A DNA stretch of 64,000 bases from Lysinibacillus sp. FSL M8-0337 (GCF_038593855.1 NZ_CP151996.1:1984001-2048000), one strand, 5' to 3'. Counted from the first letter of the stretch, positions 31,718 through 42,455 are shown. Numbers and translations are program-made. The notes: generated by a model from the letters alone, not told the origin.

Positions 31718-34700
31718 ATGAACGCTAACTTTTCAGCTCGAATTGGCGCTCGTATTACAGAGTTTATGGCACGTATGCGCCAAGTACAAAATACTATTCG
31801 TACTACTGCAAACGATGTACGTGTAGATATTGGCGCAGATATTAGTCAATTTAATCGTCGTATGGCTGAAATTCGAGCGCGTATTGCATCTTTAATTCGT
31901 GAACGGGTCGTCATCAGGATTGAAGCTCGAATACAAGAGTTTCAGAATAAAATAAACCGGATTGCAACGAATATTCGCGCTTTTGGTGAGTTAATGCAAC
32001 ACACCTTAATGGGCACACTTATGGCCGTCTTTCCTGCAATAGCACCTATATTAGCTAACATTGCTGTTGCTATTGCAAATTTAGGTCCAATGATTGGTAC
32101 TGTCGCTGGCTCTACATTTGCATTAGCCGGTGCATTTGCTGCAGCAGGTGCCGCAGCAGTTGCGTTCGGTGCAGTAGCAATCCCAACAATCAAAAATCTA
32201 TTTAATGAGACGGGTCCACCATTCACAGCATTACAGAAGAAGGCGTGGAACACGTTTGAAAGCGTGAAGGGAACCTATCGTTCTCTTGTAAAAGAGACTG
32301 AAACACCAGTCTTAAAAGCATTTACAAGTGCGATGCAAGCAACAGATACGATTTTGAATAAATTAAGACCGTTATTTATTTCAAGTGCACAAGCAGTAGC
32401 TAACTTAATGGCCCAGCTAAATACAGCTATTGAATCACCACCTATACAGAAGTTTTTAGAATATCTAAATACTAGTGGAGCTCCTATGTTGGAGACGTTT
32501 GGCCGTTCATTCGGAAATATCTTTAAAGGCTTGTTATCCATGCTTACTGCATTTGCTCCTTTAAGTGCAAGTACAGCTAAAGGCTTCGAGGCAATGACAG
32601 CACGTTTTGCCGAGTGGTCAAATGGATTAAGCAGTAGTGCAAAATTCCAGACATTCATGGACTACGTGAATACAAACATGCCAAAGATTCGTGCTATCTT
32701 CCGAGATGCGATAGCTGGAGTTGTGTATTTCTTTAGCGCTTTTGCCGGATCATCTTCAGGCATGATGGATGGGCTTGTGTCAATGATGGCTCGATTTAAA
32801 GAGTGGTCAGCAACTTTAAGTCAAAATCAAGGATTCCAACAGTTTATAGCTTATGTACAACAAACAGCCCCTAGTGTCATGAAGTTAATCGGCAACTTAA
32901 TTACGTTCCTCGTGAACTTAGGCATTGGAATGGCTCCTCTTGGTGCGGCCATTATAAATATTGCAAATAAGTTTTTTGATTTTGCTAATAGTTTGATGGA
33001 AAATAATCGATCAATAGGAATCATCATAGCAGGGCTTATTTCGTTTGGCGGAATTTTATTAGCTGTTGTTCCTAACATCATTGCATTTGGAACCTTATTT
33101 AAAGGTTTGGGTACCGCTATGACTAGTGGGCTTGGTAAAGCTTTTAAATTTATCAAACCTTTATTTACTAACTTTAGTGGAACCCTTGCACGAATCAGCG
33201 CATCCGTTTTACCGAAATTAGGATCAGCGCTAGGGCTTATTACTAATCCAGTTGGTTTAGTTATTGCAGCCATAGCTGCTTTAATCGCAATATTTGTAGG
33301 GTTGTATCGCACAAATGAAAAATTCCGTAGTCAGGTTCAAACAGTGTGGGAAGCGATTAAAACTGGAATTTCCATTGCAGTAACCGCAGTGAAGGATTTA
33401 ATCATGTCAGTATGGTCTCAAATTACTTCTTTCTGGGCTGAAAACCAAGAGAGTATTATGTCTACGGCTTCTACTATATGGAATGTAATCGGAAAGGTTG
33501 TAACGACTGTGATGTCTGCAATCGGGGCAATCATGCAGTTTATATGGCCTGTTGTTAAAGCTTTAATTGTATCGACTTGGGGAGCGATTAAAAATGTTAT
33601 CCAAGGTGCCATCGATGTCATTTTAGGAATCATTAAAACGTTCAGCTCACTATTTAGAGGTGACTGGCAAGGTGTTTGGGAGGGCATTAAACAAATTTTA
33701 GGCGGGGCATTACAGGCTGTTTGGGGAGTAATCAATCTTTACTTTGTAGGTAAGTTACTTGGTCCACTAAAAGCATTTGGAAGTACAGCTAAAACGATTG
33801 TACAAACTGTTTGGAATGTAATTAAGGGCATTTTTACAAATACACTTAATGCAATTAAAACAGTTGTAACAACGATTTTTAATGGAATAAAAACAACCAT
33901 TTCAACTGTGTTAAATGGTATTAAGACCACAACCACAACAATTTGGAATGGAATTAAATCAGTGATAACCACTGTCTTGAATGCTATCAAGTCAGTTGCC
34001 ACAACTATTTGGAATGGCATCAAGAGTGTAATAACATCAGTCCTTAACAATATTAGAAGTACTGTTTCAACGGTCTGGAATGCTATAAAAAGTGTGATTT
34101 CTAGCGTGTTAAATGGCATTAAAAGCGTCGTTACTTCTATTTGGAATGCGATTAAATCCGTTGTAACTACAGTAGTTAACGGTATAAAAACAACCATTAC
34201 GACAGTTTGGAACAGTATTAAAACTACTGTCGAAACAGTAATGAATGGCGTTAAATCAGCCATTGAAACAAGATGGAATGCTGCTAAAACATTCTTGGAA
34301 GGTATCAACTTATTAAAGATCGGTAAAGACATTATAAATGGTTTAATCAAAGGAATTACAGATTCATTCGGTGCCGTTGCTACTGCTCTAAGCTCGTTAA
34401 CAGATAAAATACCTAAATGGGTAAAAGAAGCATTAGGGATTCATTCACCATCAAGGGTCATGATTGCAATTGCTAAATGGATTCCGATTGGTGTTGCTAA
34501 AGGGATTGAGAGCACGACTAGCGTAGTAAAAAATGCAGTCAACAAAATGACTAATAAAGCCATTCCTGATTTCAGTAAGTCTCTATCCATCACAAAAGAC
34601 ATGGTGCAACAAACGCAAAAAGTAGTTAGTACTTCACTGAAAGAATCCAATAAAGAAGTTCTTGCTATTCAAAAGGATTATGAAGCAAAACGCGCTGAAG

Positions 34701-36379
34701 CAACTAAAAAGGCTGATGCTCAAATTAAAGAAATCAAAGCGAAAGCTGCTGATAAAGGGAAGAAGCTTACTGCTGCACAAGAGCGTCAAATCACGAAGAT
34801 TCAAGAGGACGCAAAAGCGAGTAGAGAAAAGCTTGCTAAAGCAGAGGCACAAGCTATTTCAAAGGTGAAGTCTAAGTCACAAAAAGAGACGTTTGACGCC
34901 CTAAAAGATTTCGCGGACAAGCAAGTAGGATTAGAGAAGTGGTCAACTAAGCAACTGGCCGAGTATTGGCAGTATGCGGCTACTGCATTTAAAGAAGGTA
35001 CAGACGAGCGTATTGAAGCTCAAATTAATTACAATAAAGCAATGTCTGAACTGACTAAAGAAAAGTTTGATAAAGAGAAAGATTACATTGATCGTAAGAA
35101 GAAATACAATCAAATGTCTCTTACGCAAGAACTTGCTGCTTATCAAAAATACTTGAAACAATACAAAGTTGGCAGTGAAGAGCGAGTTTACTATGAAGAT
35201 AAAATTGCTGAAACGAAACAAGCCATTCATGAAAAACTAACGTCCCTTAACGATGAGTACATTACTAAATTTAACGAGGCGAAGCAAAAAGAAGTAGATG
35301 GTATCAAAGAACTCGAAAAAGCGTATGAAGATGCTGTTAATAATCGAGCTAATAGTATTTACTCATTCAAAAACTTATTTGATGAGATTGGTGAAAAGGC
35401 ACAGGTTACAAGTCAACAGCTCACTAAGAATTTACAAGATCAAGTGGCTGTTATGGGTAACTGGGCAAGAGATATTCAAGCGCTTGCAGGCAAAGGTATA
35501 GATAAGGGGTTACTTGCAGAATTACAGGCAATGGGACCAAACGCTTACGCTGAAATCGAAGCTTTAAATAGTATGACAGCTACGGAATTGTCTTATTATA
35601 ACGACTTATGGAAAACGAAAACAGCTCTTGCTAGAAGTCAAGCTGAATCAGAATTAGTCGGTTTGAGAGAAGATACAAACAAACAGATTGAAACGCTTAA
35701 AAATGATACGAAGAAGCAGCTCGAAACTTATAAAAATGAATGGTTGAATCAAATTAAATCCATTAAAACAGGCACTACTGGTGAATTTAATGCGATGACC
35801 GCATCTATGAAGCAAATCGGTGAAAATGTTATTCAGGGCTTGCGTAACGGTATGAAATCTCAAATTCCTGATATGATGGCCGAAGTAAAAGCAATGGCAT
35901 CAGAGATTGAAAAAACAACACGAAAAGCTTTAGGTATTAAATCGCCTTCTCGTATCATGATGGCCGTCGGTAAGTGGATTCCACCAGGTCTTGCAAAAGG
36001 GATTAAAGGTAGCGCAAAAGTAGTAACAAAAGCTGCATCCATTATGGCAGCTAATGCTGTTCCTGATATAAGTTCAAGTTTAGCTGCTACAAAAGCAGAA
36101 ATTAAGCTTGCAGCATCCCAATTAGCAGAAGCAGCAAGGGCTGATTTAAGCGTGATAACAGACGGACTATCGGTGAAAAGTGCAATCAGTAGTGCACAGA
36201 ACACAAGTATTACAAGCGAATCTGTTCTTGATTCATCGATGCTGGATAATGTAATACAGCTCCTTCGAATCATTGCAGATAAAAACCTATCTCTTGAGCT
36301 TGATGGTCGCTTGTTATCTAGCTACGTCGATGAAAGTAATGCAAGAAAAGTAGATTTAAAACGTTCTATGAGAGGGTGA
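31718..36379 (+). CDS. tape measure protein
   Basis: About 1553 residues from ATG 31718, behind AAGGGATG; in-frame ATGs at 31709 and 31712 also fit. N-terminal basic coiled coil, hydrophobic segments around 110-165 and 440-540, then a tandem array of Trp-containing 22-residue-type repeats (TTIWNGIKSVITTVLNAIKS theme, about 33810-34290), a charged coiled coil, and two copies of a module with ALGI-SPSR-M---KWIP-G-AKGI (near 34430 and 35930). It sets tail length and enters the host membrane. By the usual 0.15 nm per residue, the tail would be about 230 nm. Confidence 0.95.
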   Translation: MNANFSARIGARITEFMARMRQVQNTIRTTANDVRVDIGADISQFNRRMAEIRARIASLIRERVVIRIEARIQEFQNKINRIATNIRAFGELMQHTLMGTLMAVFPAIAPILANIAVAIANLGPMIGTVAGSTFALAGAFAAAGAAAVAFGAVAIPTIKNLFNETGPPFTALQKKAWNTFESVKGTYRSLVKETETPVLKAFTSAMQATDTILNKLRPLFISSAQAVANLMAQLNTAIESPPIQKFLEYLNTSGAPMLETFGRSFGNIFKGLLSMLTAFAPLSASTAKGFEAMTARFAEWSNGLSSSAKFQTFMDYVNTNMPKIRAIFRDAIAGVVYFFSAFAGSSSGMMDGLVSMMARFKEWSATLSQNQGFQQFIAYVQQTAPSVMKLIGNLITFLVNLGIGMAPLGAAIINIANKFFDFANSLMENNRSIGIIIAGLISFGGILLAVVPNIIAFGTLFKGLGTAMTSGLGKAFKFIKPLFTNFSGTLARISASVLPKLGSALGLITNPVGLVIAAIAALIAIFVGLYRTNEKFRSQVQTVWEAIKTGISIAVTAVKDLIMSVWSQITSFWAENQESIMSTASTIWNVIGKVVTTVMSAIGAIMQFIWPVVKALIVSTWGAIKNVIQGAIDVILGIIKTFSSLFRGDWQGVWEGIKQILGGALQAVWGVINLYFVGKLLGPLKAFGSTAKTIVQTVWNVIKGIFTNTLNAIKTVVTTIFNGIKTTISTVLNGIKTTTTTIWNGIKSVITTVLNAIKSVATTIWNGIKSVITSVLNNIRSTVSTVWNAIKSVISSVLNGIKSVVTSIWNAIKSVVTTVVNGIKTTITTVWNSIKTTVETVMNGVKSAIETRWNAAKTFLEGINLLKIGKDIINGLIKGITDSFGAVATALSSLTDKIPKWVKEALGIHSPSRVMIAIAKWIPIGVAKGIESTTSVVKNAVNKMTNKAIPDFSKSLSITKDMVQQTQKVVSTSLKESNKEVLAIQKDYEAKRAEATKKADAQIKEIKAKAADKGKKLTAAQERQITKIQEDAKASREKLAKAEAQAISKVKSKSQKETFDALKDFADKQVGLEKWSTKQLAEYWQYAATAFKEGTDERIEAQINYNKAMSELTKEKFDKEKDYIDRKKKYNQMSLTQELAAYQKYLKQYKVGSEERVYYEDKIAETKQAIHEKLTSLNDEYITKFNEAKQKEVDGIKELEKAYEDAVNNRANSIYSFKNLFDEIGEKAQVTSQQLTKNLQDQVAVMGNWARDIQALAGKGIDKGLLAELQAMGPNAYAEIEALNSMTATELSYYNDLWKTKTALARSQAESELVGLREDTNKQIETLKNDTKKQLETYKNEWLNQIKSIKTGTTGEFNAMTASMKQIGENVIQGLRNGMKSQIPDMMAEVKAMASEIEKTTRKALGIKSPSRIMMAVGKWIPPGLAKGIKGSAKVVTKAASIMAANAVPDISSSLAATKAEIKLAASQLAEAARADLSVITDGLSVKSAISSAQNTSITSESVLDSSMLDNVIQLLRIIADKNLSLELDGRLLSSYVDESNARKVDLKRSMRG
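33810..34290 (+). repeat. tandem repeats inside the tape measure gene
   Basis: About seven units of 66 bases, each encoding two 11-residue half-units, one with TVWN-IK and one with VLNGIK. Nucleotide identity is moderate, protein periodicity is clear. Confidence 0.8.
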
Positions 36380-36385
36380 GAATGA

Positions 36386-37294
36386 ATGGACGCGAAAATA
36401 GTTAAAAGTAGTGGGCTTGAAATTACCTTGTCTAATGAACGATTCATTACAAAGGACATTGTGGTTTCGCCGATTGAAATTAAACGAGATGTAGCCGATG
36501 TCGAAAGACGCGCCGGTGCCGTGAATGAGTTAATCAAACACGGCACTCGTAGCATACAGCTACAACTAATGTTTATTGCAAAAGACCATTCGGACTTTGA
36601 AATACTCCAGGATAGAGCGTTTGATTTGTTTACAGATTTAGAACCATATTATTTATATAAAGCAATACCAACAAAGCAATCCACTATGTATGAGTTCGAG
36701 CTACCTGGTAAGGATTGGGGTAAAGAGCTTGATTTTAAGCCTAGTGAGGTTGCTTTTCTACAGGGGAAACGATACCTTGTTATTAATAGTGATATGTCGA
36801 TAATTGAACAGAAAGGCCTCACAGGGCTTTTCACTGTTGAACTTGAAACTTATTTGCTTCCGTACGGTGAGAGCGCAGCAACACTTAAAGAGCTAAAGTT
36901 ATGGGACGTTAATAAGTGGGAGTGGAATCAAGGGTTAACGTGGGACGAGGATTTGCAGTACAAGTTTACAACTAATGATTTCACAGTAAAGAATCTTGGT
37001 AATGTAAAAGTTGATCCGCGCGAAAGTGAATTGAAAATAACCATTAAAGCAACAACATCGACTTACTTAGAAATTAAAAATGTATCTACTGGCGAAATAT
37101 TTAGGTTTAATGGTGCTTTATCAGCATCTGACACAATCGTTTTGAATGGCATTTACTCTTATAAAAATGGAGTGAATGCCATTTTGAATACGAATAAAAA
37201 GTTACTAACGCTTGCACCAGGGAACAATATTTTTTCTGTGACAGGCGGGACGATTCAATCTATAGAATTTGATTTTAGATTCCTATACAAATAG
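36386..37294 (+). CDS. distal tail protein Dit (SPP1 gp19.1 family)
   Basis: 302 residues from ATG 36386. Sipho_tail signature: NERFITKDIVVSPIEIKRDV, then HGTRSIQLQLMFIAKDHSDF. C-terminal galectin-like beta domain. It forms the hub between tail tube and baseplate/fibre. Confidence 0.85.
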   Translation: MDAKIVKSSGLEITLSNERFITKDIVVSPIEIKRDVADVERRAGAVNELIKHGTRSIQLQLMFIAKDHSDFEILQDRAFDLFTDLEPYYLYKAIPTKQSTMYEFELPGKDWGKELDFKPSEVAFLQGKRYLVINSDMSIIEQKGLTGLFTVELETYLLPYGESAATLKELKLWDVNKWEWNQGLTWDEDLQYKFTTNDFTVKNLGNVKVDPRESELKITIKATTSTYLEIKNVSTGEIFRFNGALSASDTIVLNGIYSYKNGVNAILNTNKKLLTLAPGNNIFSVTGGTIQSIEFDFRFLYK

Positions 37295-37310
37295 AAAGGA
37301 TGTGCAGGAA

Positions 37311-39458
37311 TTGACTTTAGAATTGCATAATACAGAAAACCCTATAAGTAATACAGAACGGTTGAAAATTAACGAAAACTGGCAACGGATTATTTCTGGG
37401 TACTCTTATTTACAACAACAAATCAAGGTGTTGGCTGGTGGTGCGGAAGTCGATGAGTTGATTCAACGCTTAAATGAAGCTGTAGACGGTGCAAATGTAG
37501 CTGTTCAGCAAGCGATAGATGCCAACAATACGGCAACCCAAGAGGCAATAGAAGCCAATAACAAAGCCTTACAAGACGCACTTACTACGGTTTCACAAAC
37601 ATTAGTAGATGTTAATAAGGCGATTACTGATGCTAATACGGCTACAACTGAAGCCAATACAGCCAAACAAGGTGCCTTAGATGCAACAACACAAGCTCAA
37701 ACAGCTCTAACTTCAATGCGATCACTCATTACTAATTTAGGCTCAAAAGGCGTTTGGAATGATACTACACAGTTTTACAAAAATAATTTGGCCGTCTTTA
37801 ACGGTTCAACGTTCATTGCCTTACAGGATAACTTAGGAAAGACTCCGCCTACACTTCCTACTCAATCGAACGCATATTGGTCACTATTTGCTGAAAAAGG
37901 AGCACCAGGCAACACAGGATTACAAGGGCCACCAGGTAAAGACGGTACAGGGGTCACAATCATAGGCAGTTTACCAAGTGAAACAGATTTACCGCCTGTT
38001 GGTGCTCCTGGTGACGCTTATATGATTGAAGGTAACCTCTATGTATGGCAAGATAACACGAATACTTGGAAGAACGTAGGTCCTATTCAAGGTCCACAAG
38101 GTAAGTCAGCATACGATCTCGCTGTAGAAAATGGTTTTATAGGGACAATGGAAGAATGGATTGAATCCTTAAAAGGTATGCAAGGCCCTCAAGGTCCAGA
38201 GGGGCCTCCTGGACCACCAGCGGACTTAACAGAAATCAATCAACAGGTCTCTAATCTACAAACAGCAGTTACTGAACATTCGGCTGATAGTGTTACCAAT
38301 GAAAATGGCGCTCATGACTTGCGCTACTTTAACAATAAGTTAGAGTGTAATGATGGTGGGGACTGGAATGAAATTAAAACTGGAATTGTTACTAAATCGT
38401 TTACTGGGGATTTAAATAACTTGGTAGAAAACGGTATCTATTCTGTTCCTGTAGGTACACTTAATGTCCCAATTAACGGAAATTGGTTAATATCTGTTGA
38501 GGTTTCACTTGACGGTAAAACTATATGGCAAGAGGCGCGTACAGAGAATCAAAACAATCCTAGAGATAACTTTTTCAGAAGGCTTGGACTAAGAGGTGCT
38601 GATGGAGTTGTTAATTGGAGTGTCACTCCTTCAAATATTCCGGGATATCTTAACGGATGGAAGTACGCGAATCTAAATCTTTCCAATGCTGTAGATAGTC
38701 ATGTTCAAGTTACAGCGGCTTCATCCTATGCAGTAAAACAGGTTAATGACAAATTGATAGGATATCAAGTTGTTTTAGGAAATGGAGCAAAAGCAGATGT
38801 ATCATTAGGAGTTATATCTATAGGAAAAAATGCTAACGTGAGTGGAGCTAACGCAATTGGTTTAGGAGCAGACGTTTTTGTAATAGCTGATAACAGTGTA
38901 GCAATAGGTGCCGGTAGTTCAGGGTTGATCCCAACTGAAGGTGTTTTGGGGGGTCCCACTAGTAATTCTTCTAGTACAAATAAATGGAAAATACCAGGCA
39001 ACCTTTCTGTTTCTGGTACTAAAAACTTTGAAATTCCTCATCCCCATCCTAATAAAAAACATACTCACGTCATCAGACATGGTGCAGTAGAATCTCCTAC
39101 AACAGGTGATACTCTTTACCGTTATACTGTTGAAGCAAAAAAGGATGGTGAAACTGTAGAAGTGCAATTGCCAGATTACTTTGAGCATCTGAATACAAAT
39201 GTTGATGTGTGGGTTAATCCTGACGAGCACTTCGGTAGAGCTTTTGGTAAGGTGCTTGGTGATAAGTTACTTATTACCTGTGAAAAAGTGGGGAAATATA
39301 AAGCTTTAGTTATCGGTACTCGAAACGATGACAATGTACAAGATTGGTATGTTAAAGGTGTGGAACGTGAAATAGGAGAGTCATGGTTAGGAGAAACTTA
39401 TATTTTTGAGGTAGAAGAAATCACAGAAGTAGCAGAATTTGAGGAGGTATCACTATGA
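37311..39458 (+). CDS. tail fibre / receptor-binding protein with collagen-like repeats
   Basis: 715 residues from TTG 37311, behind AAAGGATGTGCAGGA; the frame extends to 37269, inside the Dit gene. N-terminal baseplate-attachment part (ENPISNTERLKINENWQRII), helical coiled coil (residues 45-140), short Gly-X-Y collagen stretches (GAPGNTGLQGPPGKDGTG and GPQGPEGPPGPPA), then beta-rich domains including a YadA-head-like turn (AISIG/AIGLG/AVAIGAG pattern) and a C-terminal receptor-binding region. Probably trimeric and responsible for host recognition. Confidence 0.85.
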   Translation: MTLELHNTENPISNTERLKINENWQRIISGYSYLQQQIKVLAGGAEVDELIQRLNEAVDGANVAVQQAIDANNTATQEAIEANNKALQDALTTVSQTLVDVNKAITDANTATTEANTAKQGALDATTQAQTALTSMRSLITNLGSKGVWNDTTQFYKNNLAVFNGSTFIALQDNLGKTPPTLPTQSNAYWSLFAEKGAPGNTGLQGPPGKDGTGVTIIGSLPSETDLPPVGAPGDAYMIEGNLYVWQDNTNTWKNVGPIQGPQGKSAYDLAVENGFIGTMEEWIESLKGMQGPQGPEGPPGPPADLTEINQQVSNLQTAVTEHSADSVTNENGAHDLRYFNNKLECNDGGDWNEIKTGIVTKSFTGDLNNLVENGIYSVPVGTLNVPINGNWLISVEVSLDGKTIWQEARTENQNNPRDNFFRRLGLRGADGVVNWSVTPSNIPGYLNGWKYANLNLSNAVDSHVQVTAASSYAVKQVNDKLIGYQVVLGNGAKADVSLGVISIGKNANVSGANAIGLGADVFVIADNSVAIGAGSSGLIPTEGVLGGPTSNSSSTNKWKIPGNLSVSGTKNFEIPHPHPNKKHTHVIRHGAVESPTTGDTLYRYTVEAKKDGETVEVQLPDYFEHLNTNVDVWVNPDEHFGRAFGKVLGDKLLITCEKVGKYKALVIGTRNDDNVQDWYVKGVEREIGESWLGETYIFEVEEITEVAEFEEVSL

Positions 39459-39667
39459 ATATCGTACTTAAAGAGTCAAAAATCCAATTTAAAAATCCTG
39501 TAATTGGGCAACCAACACGTGCTGTAGAAGAACATTATTATGCAAGACGAATTATTGCTTTAGTAGATAATGACGAACATCAGTTTAGATTTATGGCGAA
39601 AGAGTTACCATTTGTTGCTTCAGAAGATGAAATGATTGTTGCAATTAAAAATCAATTGACTCATTAA
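39455..39667 (+). CDS. small tail-associated protein
   Basis: 70 residues, ATGA overlap with the fibre gene. Beta/alpha protein (MNIVLKESKIQFKNPVIGQP). Perhaps a fibre assembly chaperone; family not recognised. Confidence 0.6.
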   Translation: MNIVLKESKIQFKNPVIGQPTRAVEEHYYARRIIALVDNDEHQFRFMAKELPFVASEDEMIVAIKNQLTH

Positions 39668-39799
39668 TAGTTCCAAGGTGACCTATACAATTTTATGTAC
39701 TGCTAGATAGACTAATGTTATTGTTAAATAGGAAATTTAGTAATTAACTTATAATTCTCTATACTTATTTTTGATATAATATATCAAAGGAGGATTATT

Positions 39800-40537
39800 A
39801 TGGATTTAAAATTAATAAAAAACATTCTTTCAATGTTAACATTGTTTGGAGCTGTGGTACCTATTTTAAAAGTAGTGGTGAATGCTTTTACGGCTCATGA
39901 ATTGGATAGATTTTTTAAAACACCATGGAAAAAATTTATAGAAACATCAATATTAATTTTGATGTCCTCATTACTTATTACAACGGCGATGTTTACTGAA
40001 ATGAAAGACTTAGATGAAACTTGGCCAAGCAATAAAGATGAATCGATAACCCTTTTTATATTTTTGTATTTTTTAGTTGTAACCATTATCACTTTGGCGG
40101 TTTACCCCTTAAATGTATTGATAAAAAATTATTGTAACAGGAATTATTATTTTATCAAAGAACTGGGTGAGAAATGGATGATTGAGATATCAGAAGATAG
40201 GGGGAGGTTTTATCTTAGTAATGGAGATAGAAATAAAGTTGTGACTACTCTAGATAATTTAGAAATATTTAGAGAGGTAAAACAGACTGAACAAGGGAAA
40301 AAATTATATGGCAAATTAGTAAAATACTATTCTTTAAAAATAGCTATTATAATTCTACTAATATTACTGTTAGTTTCAGTGGTTATATCATTTATAATGT
40401 TAATCATTTATAATCACTTTTTATACTTTGCTATATTTGCAATGTTAGGGTATATATTAGTAGCAATAGCTATTTTTTTAACTGGTTGGAATGACTATGA
40501 AAACTGCCAGGAAAGCATGAATAGAAATAATCAGTAA
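39800..40537 (+). CDS. multi-pass membrane protein inserted in tail operon
   Basis: 245 residues from ATG 39800, behind AAAGGAGG. Four hydrophobic segments (about 12-30, 48-66, 82-104, 180-230) with a soluble loop between. It has its own -10-like TATAAT at 39775-39780 and a terminator at 40553-40586, so it is an independent transcription unit between fibre and Tal genes. Possible superinfection-exclusion or other lysogen function (inference); family not recognised. Confidence 0.65.
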   Translation: MDLKLIKNILSMLTLFGAVVPILKVVVNAFTAHELDRFFKTPWKKFIETSILILMSSLLITTAMFTEMKDLDETWPSNKDESITLFIFLYFLVVTIITLAVYPLNVLIKNYCNRNYYFIKELGEKWMIEISEDRGRFYLSNGDRNKVVTTLDNLEIFREVKQTEQGKKLYGKLVKYYSLKIAIIILLILLLVSVVISFIMLIIYNHFLYFAIFAMLGYILVAIAIFLTGWNDYENCQESMNRNNQ

Positions 40538-40552
40538 TTTATTTATAATGAT

Positions 40553-40586
40553 AAAGGCACTCTCAACAATGGGGGTGCCTCTTTTA
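40553..40586 (+). terminator. terminator of inserted membrane gene
   Basis: AAAGGCAC and GTGCCTCTTTT flank a 14-base loop; ends in a T run before the Tal gene. Confidence 0.65.
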
Positions 40587-40613
40587 ATGCTTGGAAGGAT
40601 GTGAAATTATGAG

Positions 40614-42437
40614 ATGTTAATCGTTACAAACTTCGCAGGTAATCAGACAGAGCCTTTTTTCACAACATCTGCACCGGTATTCGAGCAAGATACACAAGGT
40701 AATTTAACGCTTGAATTTACAGTCAATAAAATTAATAACGAGGCTGGATTTAACCTTCTTCAAGAAGAGTCAATTGTTACGGCTGCTAATTATGATTTTC
40801 GAGTAAAACAAATAATTGATGATAAGCTGGGGCGCAAAACTATTCTTGCCATCTCAACTTTTTTTGATTTAGCTTATCAGTTTAAAGATAAAACCTTTGG
40901 AGGCACTCATAGTAGTCAGGAATTTGTGAATTACTTATTTACCGGTAGTGGTTGGATAGCGACCTGTGATTTCACGGAAACTGAAACCATCGATAAATTT
41001 GGCTCCAAAAATATTATCCAATGTGCGAATCAAATCTGTGATGCCTTTAATTGTGAGTTTGAGATATTACCTAATAACCGAGTTCACTTTAGTAAATCAC
41101 TTGGTCCTGATAATGGCGCACAATATCGATACGGCCATAACATTAAAGCCCTTAGCCGTAAGGTCGATACGAATCATCTTAGAACAAAAATCACAGCCAC
41201 CGGTAAGGAAGATTTAACCGTTACCTATACTTCACCTAATCACACAATATGGGGGATTCGTGTTGCTGATCCGATAAGTGATGAACGTTTTACAGTGGCA
41301 GATAACCTGTTGAAAAAGGCTAAGGATTCACTTATTGACTATCCAGAAGTGTCGTTTGAATTGGATACAATTGAATTGTTGGATAAGGCATTAGGTGAGA
41401 AGGTATGGTTGATTTACGAGCCAATTGAGGAGTTAGAGTTACAAACTCGAATACTTAAACGAATTTGTATAGTAGACGAGCTTTCAGATGAACTAAAGAC
41501 AATTGCGGTTACACTAGGCAACTCTTTACCTCGTACAATGTCAGATAACGAAGTTGATACAGAAGAGCTTATTGAAGATACAAAAGAAGAGCTGGAAGAA
41601 GTAATTGAGGAAAATAAAAAGGAATTTAGGTCGTCCATCACACAAACGGATAGCCGTATAACGATAGAGGTAGAGCAACTCAATAAATCAATAGCAGCTA
41701 TCGACGTAAAAGCAGACCAGATTAGTCTATCGGTGAATAATCGAATTACTAATGAGATGGCTGCTATTAACATACGAGCCGATCAAATACAATCTACAGT
41801 AACTGCTCAAGCGACTCAATTACATGGGATAGACACAAGAGTAGCTAGTGCTGAATCATCTATTACTCAACAGGCTCACCAAATTACGCAGAAGGTTTCA
41901 GTCACAGACTATAACGGAAACACTATATCTTCGCTGATAAATCAAACGGCATCAGAAGTGCTTATCAAAGCAAGTAAGATAAAGTTTGTTGGTGAGATAT
42001 ATGCACTTTCAGATATAAACGGGAATTTAGGTAATATCCATGCGGGTAATATCAACATCCAACAGCAAATGAGTATAGGTAATCGCTTGAATATCCAAGG
42101 ATCAGGCGGAGCTATTCAGTTTACCGAATCTATGGCGTCCATCTCATCAAGTGTAGGTTCAGGGTTGTCGATTTGGGATACTCAACAAGTACATTTGAAT
42201 GCTAGCAATATAAGCTTCGGTAGTATTTTTGGAGGGGGGAATATTGATTTTGGTGGGATGTCGTCATCAAATTACAGCAACATTACGGTAGGTAACGCTA
42301 ATAAACTGAACGGCTTCTGGCACTATGAATTTGCCCTAGCACATACAGCAGGTTTAGGTATTGCATATAGTCCTGCTGCAAGGCGTTTATATGTGCGTAT
42401 GAATGGTTCTGATGTAGGCTATGTGAATCTAACATAA
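40614..42437 (+). CDS. tail-associated protein Tal / prophage endopeptidase tail family
   Basis: 607 residues from ATG 40614. The first 330 residues match the Prophage_tail/gp27-like hub family (EFTVNKINNEAGFNLLQEES, then VWLIYEPIEELELQTRILKR). A coiled coil follows (residues 320-440), then a glycine/serine-rich beta region (GNLGNIHAGNINIQQQMSIG). It forms the tail tip and may carry wall-degrading activity, though no catalytic motif is evident. Here it comes after the fibre gene, which is unusual. Confidence 0.85.
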   Translation: MLIVTNFAGNQTEPFFTTSAPVFEQDTQGNLTLEFTVNKINNEAGFNLLQEESIVTAANYDFRVKQIIDDKLGRKTILAISTFFDLAYQFKDKTFGGTHSSQEFVNYLFTGSGWIATCDFTETETIDKFGSKNIIQCANQICDAFNCEFEILPNNRVHFSKSLGPDNGAQYRYGHNIKALSRKVDTNHLRTKITATGKEDLTVTYTSPNHTIWGIRVADPISDERFTVADNLLKKAKDSLIDYPEVSFELDTIELLDKALGEKVWLIYEPIEELELQTRILKRICIVDELSDELKTIAVTLGNSLPRTMSDNEVDTEELIEDTKEELEEVIEENKKEFRSSITQTDSRITIEVEQLNKSIAAIDVKADQISLSVNNRITNEMAAINIRADQIQSTVTAQATQLHGIDTRVASAESSITQQAHQITQKVSVTDYNGNTISSLINQTASEVLIKASKIKFVGEIYALSDINGNLGNIHAGNINIQQQMSIGNRLNIQGSGGAIQFTESMASISSSVGSGLSIWDTQQVHLNASNISFGSIFGGGNIDFGGMSSSNYSNITVGNANKLNGFWHYEFALAHTAGLGIAYSPAARRLYVRMNGSDVGYVNLT

Positions 42438-42455
42438 TAAAAGGAGATTGATAGA

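Noticed and set aside
33739-34350. Long minus-strand ORF opposite the tape measure repeats
   Set aside because: Arises from the repetitive codon use of the tape measure gene; no start signal.
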